A stretch of DNA of 64,000 nt from Arthrobacter sp. CJ23 (GTDB taxonomy: Bacteria; Actinomycetota; Actinomycetes; Actinomycetales; Micrococcaceae), in the NCBI RefSeq assembly GCF_024741795.1, contig NZ_CP102950.1, forward strand, positions 372,001 through 436,000. The letters run 5' to 3'. Numbering within the stretch: the first letter of the stretch is position 1; the number at the start of each line of letters is the position of its first letter. A program made the translations under genes and the position numbers. Shown piece after piece: positions 34,636-43,731 of this stretch. Under the pieces are notes generated by a model. It worked only from the letters and a program-made list of their open reading frames with translations. It searched no databases and was not told the DNA's origin.

Positions 34636-36078
34636 CTACTTGATGCCCAGGATTTCCTCTACGGTGCCGATGCCGAAGAACAGCAGGAACGCCGCGGCCA
34701 CGGCCCACATCAGCGGGTGCACCTCGCGGGTGCGGCCCTGGAAGGAGCGGATCAGGACGTAGGAGATGAAGCCGGCGCCCAGGCCGTTCGCGATCGAGTA
34801 CGTGAACGGCATGAGGGCGATGGTGAGGAACGCCGGGATGCCGACGCCCCAGTCCTGCCAGTCGATCTTGCCCACCTGGGAGACCATCATGAAGCCGACC
34901 ACCACCAGGGCGGGGGCCACGGCCTCGAACGGGACCAGGTTGATGAGCGGGGTGAAGAACATGGCCACGATGAACAGCAGGCCGGTGACGATCGACGCGA
35001 GGCCGGTCCGGGCGCCTTCACCGATGCCCGCGCCGGACTCCACGAAGATCTGGTTGGAAGAGACGGAGGTGCCGCCGCCCACGATCGCGCCGAGGGCATC
35101 CACCTGGAGGACGCGGTCCACGTTGGGGATGTTGCCGTGTTCGTCCACGGTGCCGGCCTCGTTGGCCAGGCCCACCATGGTGCCCATGGCGTCGAAGAAG
35201 ATGCTCAGCAGGATCACGAAGGCCAGGAGGGTCGCGGCCACGAAGCCGAGGTGCTCGAAGGCGCCGAAGGGGTTGGCCTTGCCGATCAGGGACAGGTCCG
35301 GGGCGCCCCACTCCGAGAGGGTGGGTGCCACGAGGGACCAGCCGCGCGGGTTGGCGGTGGTGCCGTCGAAGCTGGGGCCGATGTGCAGGGTGAATTCAAG
35401 GATGGCGGCCAGCGCGGTGGAGGCCACGATGCCGATCAGGATGGCGCCGCGGACCTTCCGGACCACCAGGGCGATGGTCAGGACCAGGCCCACCGCGAAC
35501 ACCAGGGTGGGCCAGCCAAGCAGCTTGCCGTCCACGCCCAGGCCCAGGGGCACCGTGGTGCCGGCGGCGTCCGGGATGCGGCGCACGAAGCCGGCGTTGA
35601 CCAGGCCGATCAGCGCGATGAACAGGCCGATGCCCACCACGATCGCCGTCTTGAGCGCCTCCGGCACGGCCTTGAACACGGCGGTGCGGAAGCCGGTGAG
35701 CACCAGGATGAGCATGGTCAACCCGGAGAGCATCACCAGGCCCATCATGTCCGGCCAGGTCAGCCCCGGGTGCGAGGCCACCGTGACGGCCACGAAGGCG
35801 TTGACGCCCAGCCCGGTGGCAACCGCGAACGGGTGCTTGGCCCAGGCACCCATGAGGATGGTGAGGATGCCGGCCACGAAGGCCGTGGTGGCGGCAACGG
35901 CCGTGAAACCGAGCGACGCGCCGCTGGAGTCGGCCCCGGAGAGGATCAGCGGGTTCAGGACCACGATGTAGCTCATGGCAAAGAACGTGGCGAAACCGCC
36001 GCGGATTTCCCGCGAATAGGTGGAGCCGCGTTCCGAGATCTTGAAGTAGCGGTCGAGGGCGGAACCCTGCTTAAGCAT
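34636..36078 (-). CDS. NCS2 family purine permease (AzgA/PbuG-like)
   Basis: A 480-residue transporter with about thirteen hydrophobic segments. The sequence RYFKISERGSTYSREIRGGFATFFAMSYIVVLNPLIL and ATGLGVNAFVAVTVA, TMVGLANEAGTVDEHG identify the AzgA subgroup of NCS2, which imports adenine, guanine or hypoxanthine with protons. No purine riboswitch is visible. It lies just upstream (transcriptionally) of hutG, with a 74-base gap. Confidence 0.92.
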   Translation of the reverse strand: MLKQGSALDRYFKISERGSTYSREIRGGFATFFAMSYIVVLNPLILSGADSSGASLGFTAVAATTAFVAGILTILMGAWAKHPFAVATGLGVNAFVAVTVASHPGLTWPDMMGLVMLSGLTMLILVLTGFRTAVFKAVPEALKTAIVVGIGLFIALIGLVNAGFVRRIPDAAGTTVPLGLGVDGKLLGWPTLVFAVGLVLTIALVVRKVRGAILIGIVASTALAAILEFTLHIGPSFDGTTANPRGWSLVAPTLSEWGAPDLSLIGKANPFGAFEHLGFVAATLLAFVILLSIFFDAMGTMVGLANEAGTVDEHGNIPNVDRVLQVDALGAIVGGGTSVSSNQIFVESGAGIGEGARTGLASIVTGLLFIVAMFFTPLINLVPFEAVAPALVVVGFMMVSQVGKIDWQDWGVGIPAFLTIALMPFTYSIANGLGAGFISYVLIRSFQGRTREVHPLMWAVAAAFLLFFGIGTVEEILGIK

Positions 36079-36193
36079 GGATTGTCTCCGGGGGATTGGG
36101 GGAGTTTGCTCTCAAATCCTATGCCCGCCCGGATCGGCCGGCCGGGACATTCGCCTAGTCTGTAAGGAAGCCAACACTAGGAGTCACCACCCC

Positions 36194-36841
36194 ATGCGTA
36201 CCATCCGCCCGCTTCTGGCCGCCGTTGTCGCCGCTCTCACCTTCGCCGCGGCAGTGCTGTTTTCCGCGGCCCCGGCATCGGCCCACGACGTCGCCGAGTC
36301 CACCGCTCCGGCGAACGGTACCACCGTGGCTGCTGTCCCGGCGTCGGTCTCCATCACCTTCAGCAACAAGCCGCTGGCCATCGGCTCGGGCATCGCGGTC
36401 AACGCCGGCGGCGAAAACTGGGCGGACGGCGCCGTCGAGATCGTGGACAACGTGGTGACCCAGAAGCTGCGGCCCGGTGCCCCGGCCGGCACGTTCACCG
36501 TGGTGTGGCGTGTGGTCAGCTCCGATTCGCACCCCATCGAGGGAAGCTTCAGCTTCACCGCCTCCGCGGGGGGCACGACGCCGGGAACCGCCACTGCGGG
36601 CAGCTCGCCTTCCGCTTCGGCTCCCTCAGCCAGCGTCCCGACGGCGGGCACTGCAGCGCCGGGCTCCACCCCGGCACCGGGTACCGTCCCGGACGCCTCG
36701 CAGCCCTTCCCCTGGAGCATCGTGGGCTTCGCCGTGGTGGCCGCCGGCCTGCTGGTGTTCCTGGGTGTCACGGCGCGCCGCAAGCTGGCCCGCGGCGGCG
36801 ACTCCGACGGCGAAAACGGGGGCAACGCCCCGGCCGAGTAA
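36194..36841 (+). CDS. CopC/YobA domain exported protein
   Basis: A 215-residue exported protein. A signal peptide (residues 1 to about 31, AALTFAAAVLFSAAPASA|HD) ends just before the mature N-terminal His, which in CopC proteins ligates copper. The domain runs from HDVAESTAPANGTTVAAVPASVSITF to DSHPIEGSFSFT, followed by a Ser/Pro/Thr/Ala linker and a C-terminal membrane helix (PWSIVGFAVVAAGLLVFLGV). It probably binds copper at the cell surface. CopD is not adjacent. Confidence 0.9.
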   Translation: MRTIRPLLAAVVAALTFAAAVLFSAAPASAHDVAESTAPANGTTVAAVPASVSITFSNKPLAIGSGIAVNAGGENWADGAVEIVDNVVTQKLRPGAPAGTFTVVWRVVSSDSHPIEGSFSFTASAGGTTPGTATAGSSPSASAPSASVPTAGTAAPGSTPAPGTVPDASQPFPWSIVGFAVVAAGLLVFLGVTARRKLARGGDSDGENGGNAPAE

Positions 36842-36855
36842 CGGCAGAAGATGTC

Positions 36856-36886
36856 TCGATTCGGTCACTGCGACACGCCGAATCGA
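36856..36886 (+). terminator. Hairpin after the CopC-like gene
   Basis: TCGATTCGG (36856-36864) and CCGAATCGA (36878-36886) form a nine-pair stem fifteen bases after the stop, without a T-run. Confidence 0.55.
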
Positions 36887-36905
36887 CTCGCCTTGTTACT
36901 CAAAT

Positions 36906-36934
36906 GTGACTTCCGGCCGCCTCTCGCGTACCGT
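36906..36934 (+). promoter_or_regulatory. Promoter ahead of the c-di-AMP riboswitch
   Basis: GTGACT (36906-36911) and TACCGT (36929-36934) are separated by 17 bases and are followed by TAAGGGCG, placing the transcription start near 36941, which leaves room for the whole riboswitch leader. Confidence 0.55.
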
Positions 36935-36989
36935 TAAGGGCGTGCCTGTTGTCTTCGACAGGCGTTCCCGGCTGATTGCCTAGCTCTGC

Positions 36990-37158
36990 CGCAGACCGGG
37001 ATCCGTTCGCAAAACACTTACCGGCAGAGACGGGGAACCCATTTTGGACCGCTTTCGAGCGGTCTTGGGGTGAAGCCGCACGCCACGCTGACAGCGGGGC
37101 TGCGGCCGGGTGACTCCCATCCGAATCCGACAGCTAACCTCGCAGGCATTGGGAGAGG
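36990..37158 (+). ncRNA. ydaO/yuaA cyclic-di-AMP riboswitch
   Basis: The leader contains the conserved elements of the ydaO class: CGGCAGAGACGGGGAACC, then a hairpin (ACCGCTTTCGAGCGGT), GGGGTGAAGCCGC, and the 3' block CCGAATCCGACAGCTAACCTCGCAGGC. These are the hallmark sequences of the c-di-AMP riboswitch, which turns genes off when c-di-AMP is high. In actinobacteria it often precedes cell-wall hydrolase genes, as here. Confidence 0.92.
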
Positions 37159-37165
37159 CTCTTTC

Positions 37166-37927
37166 ATGTCTTCACGCCATTTTCTTGCGCGCCGGAGCGC
37201 GTCCAATGTTCGCTCCAATCCCCTTGTTTCCATCTCCAAGGCAGTAGCCGGCAGCGCTGCAGGCGCAGGCCGCCAGGCCGCCGTGATCGTGGCCGCATCG
37301 GGCCTCGTCCTCGCAGGCAGCCTCGCCGCCCACGCAGCGGAGGCACCCGCCCAGCTTGAGTCCAGCACCCCCGTAGCTGCCCCGAAGGCAGTCGTAGAGG
37401 CCACCAAGCCGGTTGCGGCTGCCACAACGGCCACCGTTTCCTTCGAGCGTCCCGCCGTGGTTGCCCAGGCGGCGCCCGTGGTTGAGGCGCCGGCCCCCGT
37501 CGTCGAAGCCCCCGTGGCAGCAGCACCGGCACGGGCCACCGTTGCCGCTGCAGCGCCCGCCGCGGCACCGGCAGCAGCGGCCGCCCCGGTTGCGGCAGCT
37601 CCGGCCGGCAGCATCAACGCCGCCATGGTGGCCTCCGCCTACGCCCAGATCGGCATCTTCCAGGACTGCACCGCCATGGTGGAGCGGGCCCTGGGCTCGG
37701 CCGGCATCCACGTGGGCGACCTGGGCCCCATGCAGTTCCTGAACTACGGCACCGTGGTCAGCGACCCGCAGCCCGGTGACATGATCGTCCAGTCCGGCCA
37801 CGTCGCCATCTACATCGGCAACGGCCAGGCCATCAGCGGCGGCATCAACGGCAACCAGACGGGCATCCACCCGATCAGCTGGCTCACCGCCACGGGTCCC
37901 ATCACCTTCGTCCGCGCCGGCGCCTAA
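37166..37927 (+). CDS. NlpC/P60-like secreted protein
   Basis: A 253-residue protein with a basic N-terminus and a hydrophobic signal-like segment (QAAVIVAASGLVLAGSLAAHAAEA), then a long Ala/Pro/Val low-complexity linker to about residue 145. The C-terminal domain is a short NlpC/P60 fold: the nucleophile Cys lies in FQDCTAMVERAL and the His in SGHVAIYIGNG. It likely cleaves or binds peptidoglycan peptides. GGGAGAGG precedes the ATG at 37166. Expression is set by the c-di-AMP riboswitch upstream. Confidence 0.85.
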   Translation: MSSRHFLARRSASNVRSNPLVSISKAVAGSAAGAGRQAAVIVAASGLVLAGSLAAHAAEAPAQLESSTPVAAPKAVVEATKPVAAATTATVSFERPAVVAQAAPVVEAPAPVVEAPVAAAPARATVAAAAPAAAPAAAAAPVAAAPAGSINAAMVASAYAQIGIFQDCTAMVERALGSAGIHVGDLGPMQFLNYGTVVSDPQPGDMIVQSGHVAIYIGNGQAISGGINGNQTGIHPISWLTATGPITFVRAGA

Positions 37928-37947
37928 CAGCCCGGGCTACGCGCCTG

Positions 37948-38595
37948 CTACGCCAGGGCCGGCACGGCGGCGAAGCTGCCGGTGAGGGCTGCCTGCACGC
38001 TGTCCGGGTACACCTTCGCGGAGATCGCCTGGCCCACCACCTTGGCCTGCCGCAGGACTTCCTTGGGCGTGGGGGTGATGAGCTCGCCTACGCCCACCAG
38101 GTGCATGCCGATGGCCCGCATGGCCGCAACGAAATTCTGGCCGAGGGCGATGCCCAGATCGGCGAGCATGCGGCGGAGCTGGCTCTGGCCGCACCGGGTG
38201 ACAACGATGTGGTCCGCAAGCAGTACGCCCTGGACGGTGTGGACGGCCCACTGGCCCGTGGGGCAGGCGGCTGCGCTGTCCAGGCCGGCACCCAGCAGGC
38301 CGGGGACGGCGTTGATCCTGTCCAGGCGTACGGCCCGGGTGCTGTTGCGCACGTCCAGGCTGTGGCTGGCGGCGTAGTTCCGCAGGTGCCGCATGATTTC
38401 GCTGCGTTCCTGCATGGAGGCGGGGTCCGCGATGTCGCAGCGCGGCAGGAGACCGGTGGATGTTGAGACGGCTGCGGAGCCGAGGACGTCCAGGCCATCA
38501 ACCACGATCGACCCCACGCCGTAGCGGCTGAGTTCGCTGGCCACGGCCAGGCCGGAAAGGCCGGCTCCGATGACTACGGTGGTGGTGTGCTCCAT
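37948..38595 (-). CDS. FAD/NAD(P)-binding protein
   Basis: A 215-residue protein starting MEHTTTVVIGAGLSGLAVA, an N-terminal dinucleotide-binding motif (GAGLSG) like that of flavin monooxygenases and NAD(P)-binding flavoproteins. After it, GSAAVSTSTGLLPRCDI and VVTRCGQSQLRRML do not match a family I know, and the catalytic part of typical monooxygenases is missing; it is about half their length. It could be a truncated or specialised flavoprotein. It converges on the NlpC/P60-like gene. Confidence 0.65.
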   Translation of the reverse strand: MEHTTTVVIGAGLSGLAVASELSRYGVGSIVVDGLDVLGSAAVSTSTGLLPRCDIADPASMQERSEIMRHLRNYAASHSLDVRNSTRAVRLDRINAVPGLLGAGLDSAAACPTGQWAVHTVQGVLLADHIVVTRCGQSQLRRMLADLGIALGQNFVAAMRAIGMHLVGVGELITPTPKEVLRQAKVVGQAISAKVYPDSVQAALTGSFAAVPALA

Positions 38596-39009
38596 GCCGG
38601 AGACAGGCGTGTTTGGCACTTGCTTGGACCCTTCTTCGACTGTTGTGCTGACATCTCAACTCAATAGTGCGTCCGGGTCCCCAAACGGCCGCAACAAATG
38701 GCCGGGAGTGCTCTGCAGCACCCTTGCCGGCCATTCGGTGCATCGAACACTACAGAACTTTTCCGGCGCTGGATAGCCTCCGCGCGCAGCGGTTCCAGAT
38801 GTTCATCTGGAGCGTAAACCCGTCCACGTGGCCATCCCCGAAAGGGCCTGTCCACTTACCATGCAGCCGTCTTGATTCGGCCCCGGCAACCGAGAATAGT
38901 GGGGATTGGAGGACAAACCTTCACTATTCCCCGGAGCGATCCGGTCCGCAGGCGAGGCCTCTGGCAGAATAGCCGCAACATCAGGCAGTAATGCGAGGAG
39001 GCGGGCCCC
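38596..39009. other. Gene-free region between 38595 and 39010
   Basis: This 414-bp divergent region holds no convincing gene. It contains the inverted repeat GAATAGTG (38894-38901) / CACTATTC (38922-38929) about 80 bases ahead of the universal stress gene, and a GAGGAGG ribosome-binding site at 38993-38999 serving the start at 39010. I see no other motif I can name. Confidence 0.6.
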
Positions 39010-40044
39010 ATGGACCAGCACGGCAAACATGAAGAGGAACCACAGGACGGCGATCCTGCCGTTGCGCCCGGCGGCATCGTGGTGGGCGTCGACGGTTCCG
39101 AACACGGCCAGTGCGCCTTGGTCTGGGCTGCCCGTGAGGCCGAACGCCGGCAGCTGCCCCTGCACATCGTGACTGCCTACTCGGTGCCCATCTTCGCGGC
39201 GTCAGGGCTGGACGGCGGCTATGCCACCGTGGACGATTCGGTCATCCGCGACGGCGCCGAGGCCATCGTCAAACAGGCCATGGACAAGGTCTCCGGTTAC
39301 AGCGTCGACGTCGATGCTTCCGTGGAGAACGGCGACGCCGCCGGGGTGCTGCTCGAACTTTCCCGTTCCGCCGAGCTGCTGGTCTTCGGTACGCGCGGCC
39401 GGGGCGGCTTCGTGGGCCGGCTCCTGGGCTCCGTGAGCAGTGCCTTGCCCGCACACTCCAAATGCCCCACGGTCACCGTCCCGCTGTATTGCGCGGACCG
39501 GCTAGGCGAAAGCACCGATGACAGGCATATCAAGGCAGAGCACGCCAAGGACGGCCCCCGGACGGTGGAGAACGTCGTCGCCGTCGGCGTGGATGGTTCC
39601 GAGCAGGCCCGCGTGGCTGTCCTGGAGGCCGCCGCGCAGGCGGAACGCATGGGGGCCACCCTGCGGGTCATCTGCGCCGTGCCCCAGTACAGCGGATCAC
39701 TCGCCTGGGTGCCCGCCCCCTTGGACCGTGAGGCACTGTTCAAGGACATCCGCGTCCAGCTGGACGCCGGCGTGGCCTGGATCCAGAGCCACTACCCCCG
39801 GCTGAACGTGGAAGCACAGCTCCTGGACGGCTCACCGGTGGACGTGCTGGTGGAGGCCAGCCGCGGAGTTGAACTGGTGGTCCTGGGGACCCGCGGGCGC
39901 GGCGGCTTTACCGGGATGCTGCTCGGCTCCACCTCGGACGGTGTGCTGCACCATGCCAAGGGCCCCGTGCTGGTGGTGCCGGACCGCGAGGATCCCCGGC
40001 TGGCGGACCGCGCCAAGTTCGGGCCGTTCCTCGGCGCAGCCTAA
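39010..40044 (+). CDS. Universal stress protein (two Usp domains)
   Basis: A 344-residue protein made of two tandem Usp domains. Each has the ATP-binding pattern: GVDGSEHGQCALVWAAREAE with GTRGRGGFVGRLLGSVSSAL in the first, and GVDGSEQARVAVLEAAAQAE with GTRGRGGFTGMLLGSTSDGV in the second. Tandem UspA proteins respond to stress, hypoxia or starvation in actinobacteria. A PEP-synthase-like gene follows 19 bases after the stop, so they are probably cotranscribed. Confidence 0.94.
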   Translation: MDQHGKHEEEPQDGDPAVAPGGIVVGVDGSEHGQCALVWAAREAERRQLPLHIVTAYSVPIFAASGLDGGYATVDDSVIRDGAEAIVKQAMDKVSGYSVDVDASVENGDAAGVLLELSRSAELLVFGTRGRGGFVGRLLGSVSSALPAHSKCPTVTVPLYCADRLGESTDDRHIKAEHAKDGPRTVENVVAVGVDGSEQARVAVLEAAAQAERMGATLRVICAVPQYSGSLAWVPAPLDREALFKDIRVQLDAGVAWIQSHYPRLNVEAQLLDGSPVDVLVEASRGVELVVLGTRGRGGFTGMLLGSTSDGVLHHAKGPVLVVPDREDPRLADRAKFGPFLGAA

Positions 40045-40063
40045 CCGGACAAGCCCTCCCGCC

Positions 40064-42796
40064 ATGGAGCACCCGCAGCCAGGCCGGCAGCCTGCCGGAG
40101 CCGGGCTCATCCTTGACTTCGGCAGGATCCGCGCGGACATGCTGGCGGCGGTCGGCGGAAAGGCCGCCAACCTTGGCGAACTGACGGCCGCCGGGCTGCC
40201 CGTGCCCCCGGGCTTCTGCCTCACCACCGAGGCGTACCGGCGGGCCATGGCCCCGGCCGGCCTGGAGACGGTCCTCGCCGCGCTTCAGGCCGCTGCGCCC
40301 GGCAACGTTGAGGAGCTCTCCGAGCTCGCCACACGTGCCCGCATCCTGGTGCTCGACGCCGGGATCCCGGCGGACATTGAGGAAGCCGTCCGTTCGGCCT
40401 ACTTTGCGCTGGGGGAGGACCTCCCTGTGGCCGTCAGGTCCTCGGCCACGGCAGAAGACCTCCCGTTCGCGAGCTTCGCCGGCCAACAGGACAGCTATCT
40501 GAACGTGGTGGGAATCGACCCCGTGCTGGCCGCCGTGCGCCAGTGCTGGGCCTCGCTGTGGACGGACCGGGCCGTCAGCTACCGTGCCGCCAACGGGATC
40601 GAGCACGGCGCGGTGGCGCTCGCCGTCGTCGTGCAGCGCATGGTGGACGCCGAAACGGCGGGGGTGCTGTTCACCGCCAACCCCGTGACGGGCAGGAGGC
40701 GGGAAGCCGTGATCGATGCCAGCCCGGGCTTGGGCGAGGCCGTGGTCTCGGGGGCCGTGAATCCGGACCATTTCGTGGTGGACACCATGACGGGGGTCAT
40801 CCTGGAGCGCCGGATCGGGGACCGGACCGTGGAAATCCGCCCGGTTCCCGGCGGCGGCACCGAACGGATCGAGCATGCAGGCACTGCTGCGGAAACGGTC
40901 GCCTGCCTCGACGACTCACGCATCCGTGCCTTGGCCGCCCTCGGCGAGCGGGTGGAGAAGCACTACGGCGCGCCGCAGGACACTGAATGGGCCATCGATG
41001 CCCGGGGCACGCTGTGGCTCACCCAGGCCCGGCCCATCACCACCCTGTACCCCCAGCCCACGCGGAAACCCGTCACGCCTGGAACCCATGCGTTCCTGAA
41101 CTTCAGCCTGGCCCAAGGGCTCACCCGTCCGCTCACGCCCATGGGCCTTGCCGGGATCCGGCTGATCGGCTCCTCCGTGGCACGCGCCGCGCGGTTCACC
41201 GTGCCGGACCCCCGCAAGGGACCTCCGCCCTACTACGAGGCCGGCCAGCGGATCTTCATCGACCTCACGGCCGTGGCCCGCAGCGCCGCGGGCCGCGCCA
41301 TCATGCCCCGGGTGTTCGACGTCATGGAGGCGCGCTCCGCCATGCTGCTGCGCGGTTTGTTCGATGATCCCCGCTTCCCGGTCACCAGCAGGACCCCGCT
41401 TCGGCTGATCCGGCACGTGGCCCCGGTTGCGGCCCGCTTCCGCGTCCCGGAAACACTGCTGCGCGGCCTGTTCCGCCCGGACGCGGCCCAACGCCAGGTG
41501 GAGCGCCTCGGCAGGGATCTTCGCGAGATCCTGACCGTGCCCCGCGAGGCCTCCGCCAGGGAACGCCTGGAGCACGTCCAGCGCATCCTCGGCCAGGAGC
41601 TGTTCGCCACCGTGCCCCGGATCCTGCCCCTGCCCGCCCTGGGCTTCGCCATGCTGGCCCTGGTCCGCAGGATCCTGGGCGAGCAGGCCCCGGTGGATGA
41701 GCTGCAGACGGTCCTGCGCGGGCTGCCGAACAACGTCACCACGGAAATGGATCTTGAGCTGTGGCAGCTTGCCGTCCGGATCCGCGAAGACCCCGACGCC
41801 GCCGCCCCCTTCGCTGCCGAAGCGGCGGCGGAACTGGCCCAGCAGTACCGCGACGGCGCGCTGCCCGGCGTCGCGCAATTGGGCCTTGAAGATTTCCTGG
41901 CCGCGTACGGGCACCGCGCTGTGGCCGAGATCGACGTCGGCATGCCACGCTGGTCCGGCGACCCCACCCACATCATCGGCGTGCTGGCCAACTACCTGCG
42001 CCTGGACGATCCCGCGCTGGCGCCGGACAAGCAGTTTGAGAAGGCGGCCCGGGAAGCGGACGAACAGGTGGCGCGATTCATCGCCCGTGCCCGGAGCAGG
42101 AGCCCCCTGCACGCCATAGTGGTCCGGCTCGCCCTGGACCGCATGCGCCGCTTCGCCGGGATGCGCGAGCTCCCCAAATTCAACCTCGTGGTGGGCCTGG
42201 CTGCGGTAGCGGAGCAGCTGGCGATCGTGGGGGAGGAGCTGGCGGCCGCCGGCAGGATCGCGGAGGCGGATGACATCTTCTTCCTGGACCTGGACGACGC
42301 CCATGCAGCGCTCGACGGCGCGGAGCAGCACGGGCGGGTGGCGGAGCGCAGGGATGCCTACGCGCTCGAGCTGCGCCGCCGGCACATCCCCCGTGTTCTG
42401 CTGTCCGACGGCACCGAGCCGGAAGCGGTGGGGCAGCCCGGCGGGCCGGTGGGCGAGGGGGCCCTCCGCGGCAGTCCGGCGTCGGCGGGGCTCGTCACGG
42501 CCCCGGCGCGGGTCATCCTGGACCCGGTGGGAGCGCGGCTGGAACCCGGCGAAATCCTGGTGGCGCCGTCCACGGACCCCGGTTGGACGCCGCTGTTCCT
42601 GACGGCTGGCGGGCTGGTGATGGAGATGGGCGGGCCGAATTCGCACGGCGCCGTGGTGGCACGCGAGTATGGCATCCCGGCCGTGGTGGGTGTCCCGGAC
42701 GCCACGTCACGGATCACCACAGGCCAGCGGATCACGGTGGACGGCGCCGCCGGGACGGTGAGCGTGGCGGCGCCGCGCGTGGAAGGGCTGGAGTAG
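40064..42796 (+). CDS. PEP/pyruvate-binding enzyme, rifampin phosphotransferase or PEP-synthase-like
   Basis: A 910-residue enzyme with an N-terminal ATP-grasp/PPDK domain (AAVGGKAANLGELTAAGLPVPPGFCLT, then VRSSATAEDLPFASFAGQQDSYLN), a central domain from about residue 350 to 800, and a C-terminal swivelling domain with His861 in GGPNSHGAVVAREYGIPAVVGVP. This order is shared by PEP synthases and rifampin phosphotransferases; the middle region (HAFLNFSLAQGLTRPLTP) and C-terminal wording favour the Rph-like group. Whether it inactivates rifampin or makes PEP cannot be settled by eye. It follows the Usp gene closely. Confidence 0.8.
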   Translation: MEHPQPGRQPAGAGLILDFGRIRADMLAAVGGKAANLGELTAAGLPVPPGFCLTTEAYRRAMAPAGLETVLAALQAAAPGNVEELSELATRARILVLDAGIPADIEEAVRSAYFALGEDLPVAVRSSATAEDLPFASFAGQQDSYLNVVGIDPVLAAVRQCWASLWTDRAVSYRAANGIEHGAVALAVVVQRMVDAETAGVLFTANPVTGRRREAVIDASPGLGEAVVSGAVNPDHFVVDTMTGVILERRIGDRTVEIRPVPGGGTERIEHAGTAAETVACLDDSRIRALAALGERVEKHYGAPQDTEWAIDARGTLWLTQARPITTLYPQPTRKPVTPGTHAFLNFSLAQGLTRPLTPMGLAGIRLIGSSVARAARFTVPDPRKGPPPYYEAGQRIFIDLTAVARSAAGRAIMPRVFDVMEARSAMLLRGLFDDPRFPVTSRTPLRLIRHVAPVAARFRVPETLLRGLFRPDAAQRQVERLGRDLREILTVPREASARERLEHVQRILGQELFATVPRILPLPALGFAMLALVRRILGEQAPVDELQTVLRGLPNNVTTEMDLELWQLAVRIREDPDAAAPFAAEAAAELAQQYRDGALPGVAQLGLEDFLAAYGHRAVAEIDVGMPRWSGDPTHIIGVLANYLRLDDPALAPDKQFEKAAREADEQVARFIARARSRSPLHAIVVRLALDRMRRFAGMRELPKFNLVVGLAAVAEQLAIVGEELAAAGRIAEADDIFFLDLDDAHAALDGAEQHGRVAERRDAYALELRRRHIPRVLLSDGTEPEAVGQPGGPVGEGALRGSPASAGLVTAPARVILDPVGARLEPGEILVAPSTDPGWTPLFLTAGGLVMEMGGPNSHGAVVAREYGIPAVVGVPDATSRITTGQRITVDGAAGTVSVAAPRVEGLE

Positions 42797-42800
42797 CCGG

Positions 42801-43721
42801 CTACGCGTGCTGGTGCGACTCGTGCTCCGAGTGGCTGACCGGTTCCAGCTGGAAGGTGCAGTGCTCGGTGTCGAAGTGGCTGCCCAGGCAGGAGCCCAGC
42901 TGGTCCAGGATCATGTCCGCGCCGCTGGCGTTCAGGACCGCGTCCTCCACCACCACATGGGCCGAAAAGACCGGAACGCCGGAGGTGATGGTCCAGATGT
43001 GGATGTCGTGGGCGCCCACCACGCCGTCCACGGACTCGATGTGCTCACGGATCATGTTCACGTCCACGCCCTTGGGGGTGGCCTCGAGGAGCACGTCCAC
43101 CACGTCGCGGAGCAGGTGCCAGGCGCGCGGCAGGATCATGAGGGAGATCAGCACGGAGGCGATGGGGTCGGCGGCCTGGAATCCCGTGGTCATGATGATG
43201 ACGGCGGCCGCGATGACGGCGAACGAGCCCAGCAGGTCGCCCATCACCTCAAGGTAGGCCCCGCGGATGTTCAGGCTTTCCTTCTGGGCGCCGCGCAGGA
43301 TCAGCAGCGAGACCAAGTTGGCCACGGCGCCAAGGATCGCGGCGTAAAGCATCACGTCCGTGTGGATCTCGGGGGATTCGCCGAAGCGCCGGACCGCCTC
43401 GATCATGATCACCACGGCGATCACGATCAGGATCAGGGCGTTGGCCAGGGCCGCGAGGACCTCCGCCCGCTGGTAGCCGTAGGTGCGCTGGTCGCTGGCC
43501 GGGCGCGTGGCGATCCAGGCCGCCAGCAGGGCGATGAAGACGCCTGCGGCGTCCGAAAGCATGTGGCCGGCGTCGGCGAGCAGCGCCAGCGATCCGGACA
43601 CGACGGCGCCCACCACCTGGATGCCCACCACCCCGAGCGTGATGGCCAAGACGGCGATGAGCCGCTTCCGGTGCCTGCCGGTGGCGGTGAGTCCGTGCGA
43701 GTGGTCGTGATCGTGCCCCAT
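42801..43721 (-). CDS. Cation diffusion facilitator transporter
   Basis: A 306-residue CDF protein starting MGHDHDHSHGLTATGRHRKR, with a His-rich N-terminal tail, six helices with VSGSLALLADAGHMLSDAAGVFIALLA (metal site of helix 2) and HLLRDVVDVLLEATPKGVD before the C-terminal cytoplasmic domain with DGVVGAHDIHIWTITSGV. It exports zinc or another divalent metal, in the CzcD/ZitB style. The ATG at 43721 is chosen because the His-rich start is typical. It overlaps no neighbour. Confidence 0.93.
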   Translation of the reverse strand: MGHDHDHSHGLTATGRHRKRLIAVLAITLGVVGIQVVGAVVSGSLALLADAGHMLSDAAGVFIALLAAWIATRPASDQRTYGYQRAEVLAALANALILIVIAVVIMIEAVRRFGESPEIHTDVMLYAAILGAVANLVSLLILRGAQKESLNIRGAYLEVMGDLLGSFAVIAAAVIIMTTGFQAADPIASVLISLMILPRAWHLLRDVVDVLLEATPKGVDVNMIREHIESVDGVVGAHDIHIWTITSGVPVFSAHVVVEDAVLNASGADMILDQLGSCLGSHFDTEHCTFQLEPVSHSEHESHQHA

Positions 43722-43731
43722 GGCTACAAGG

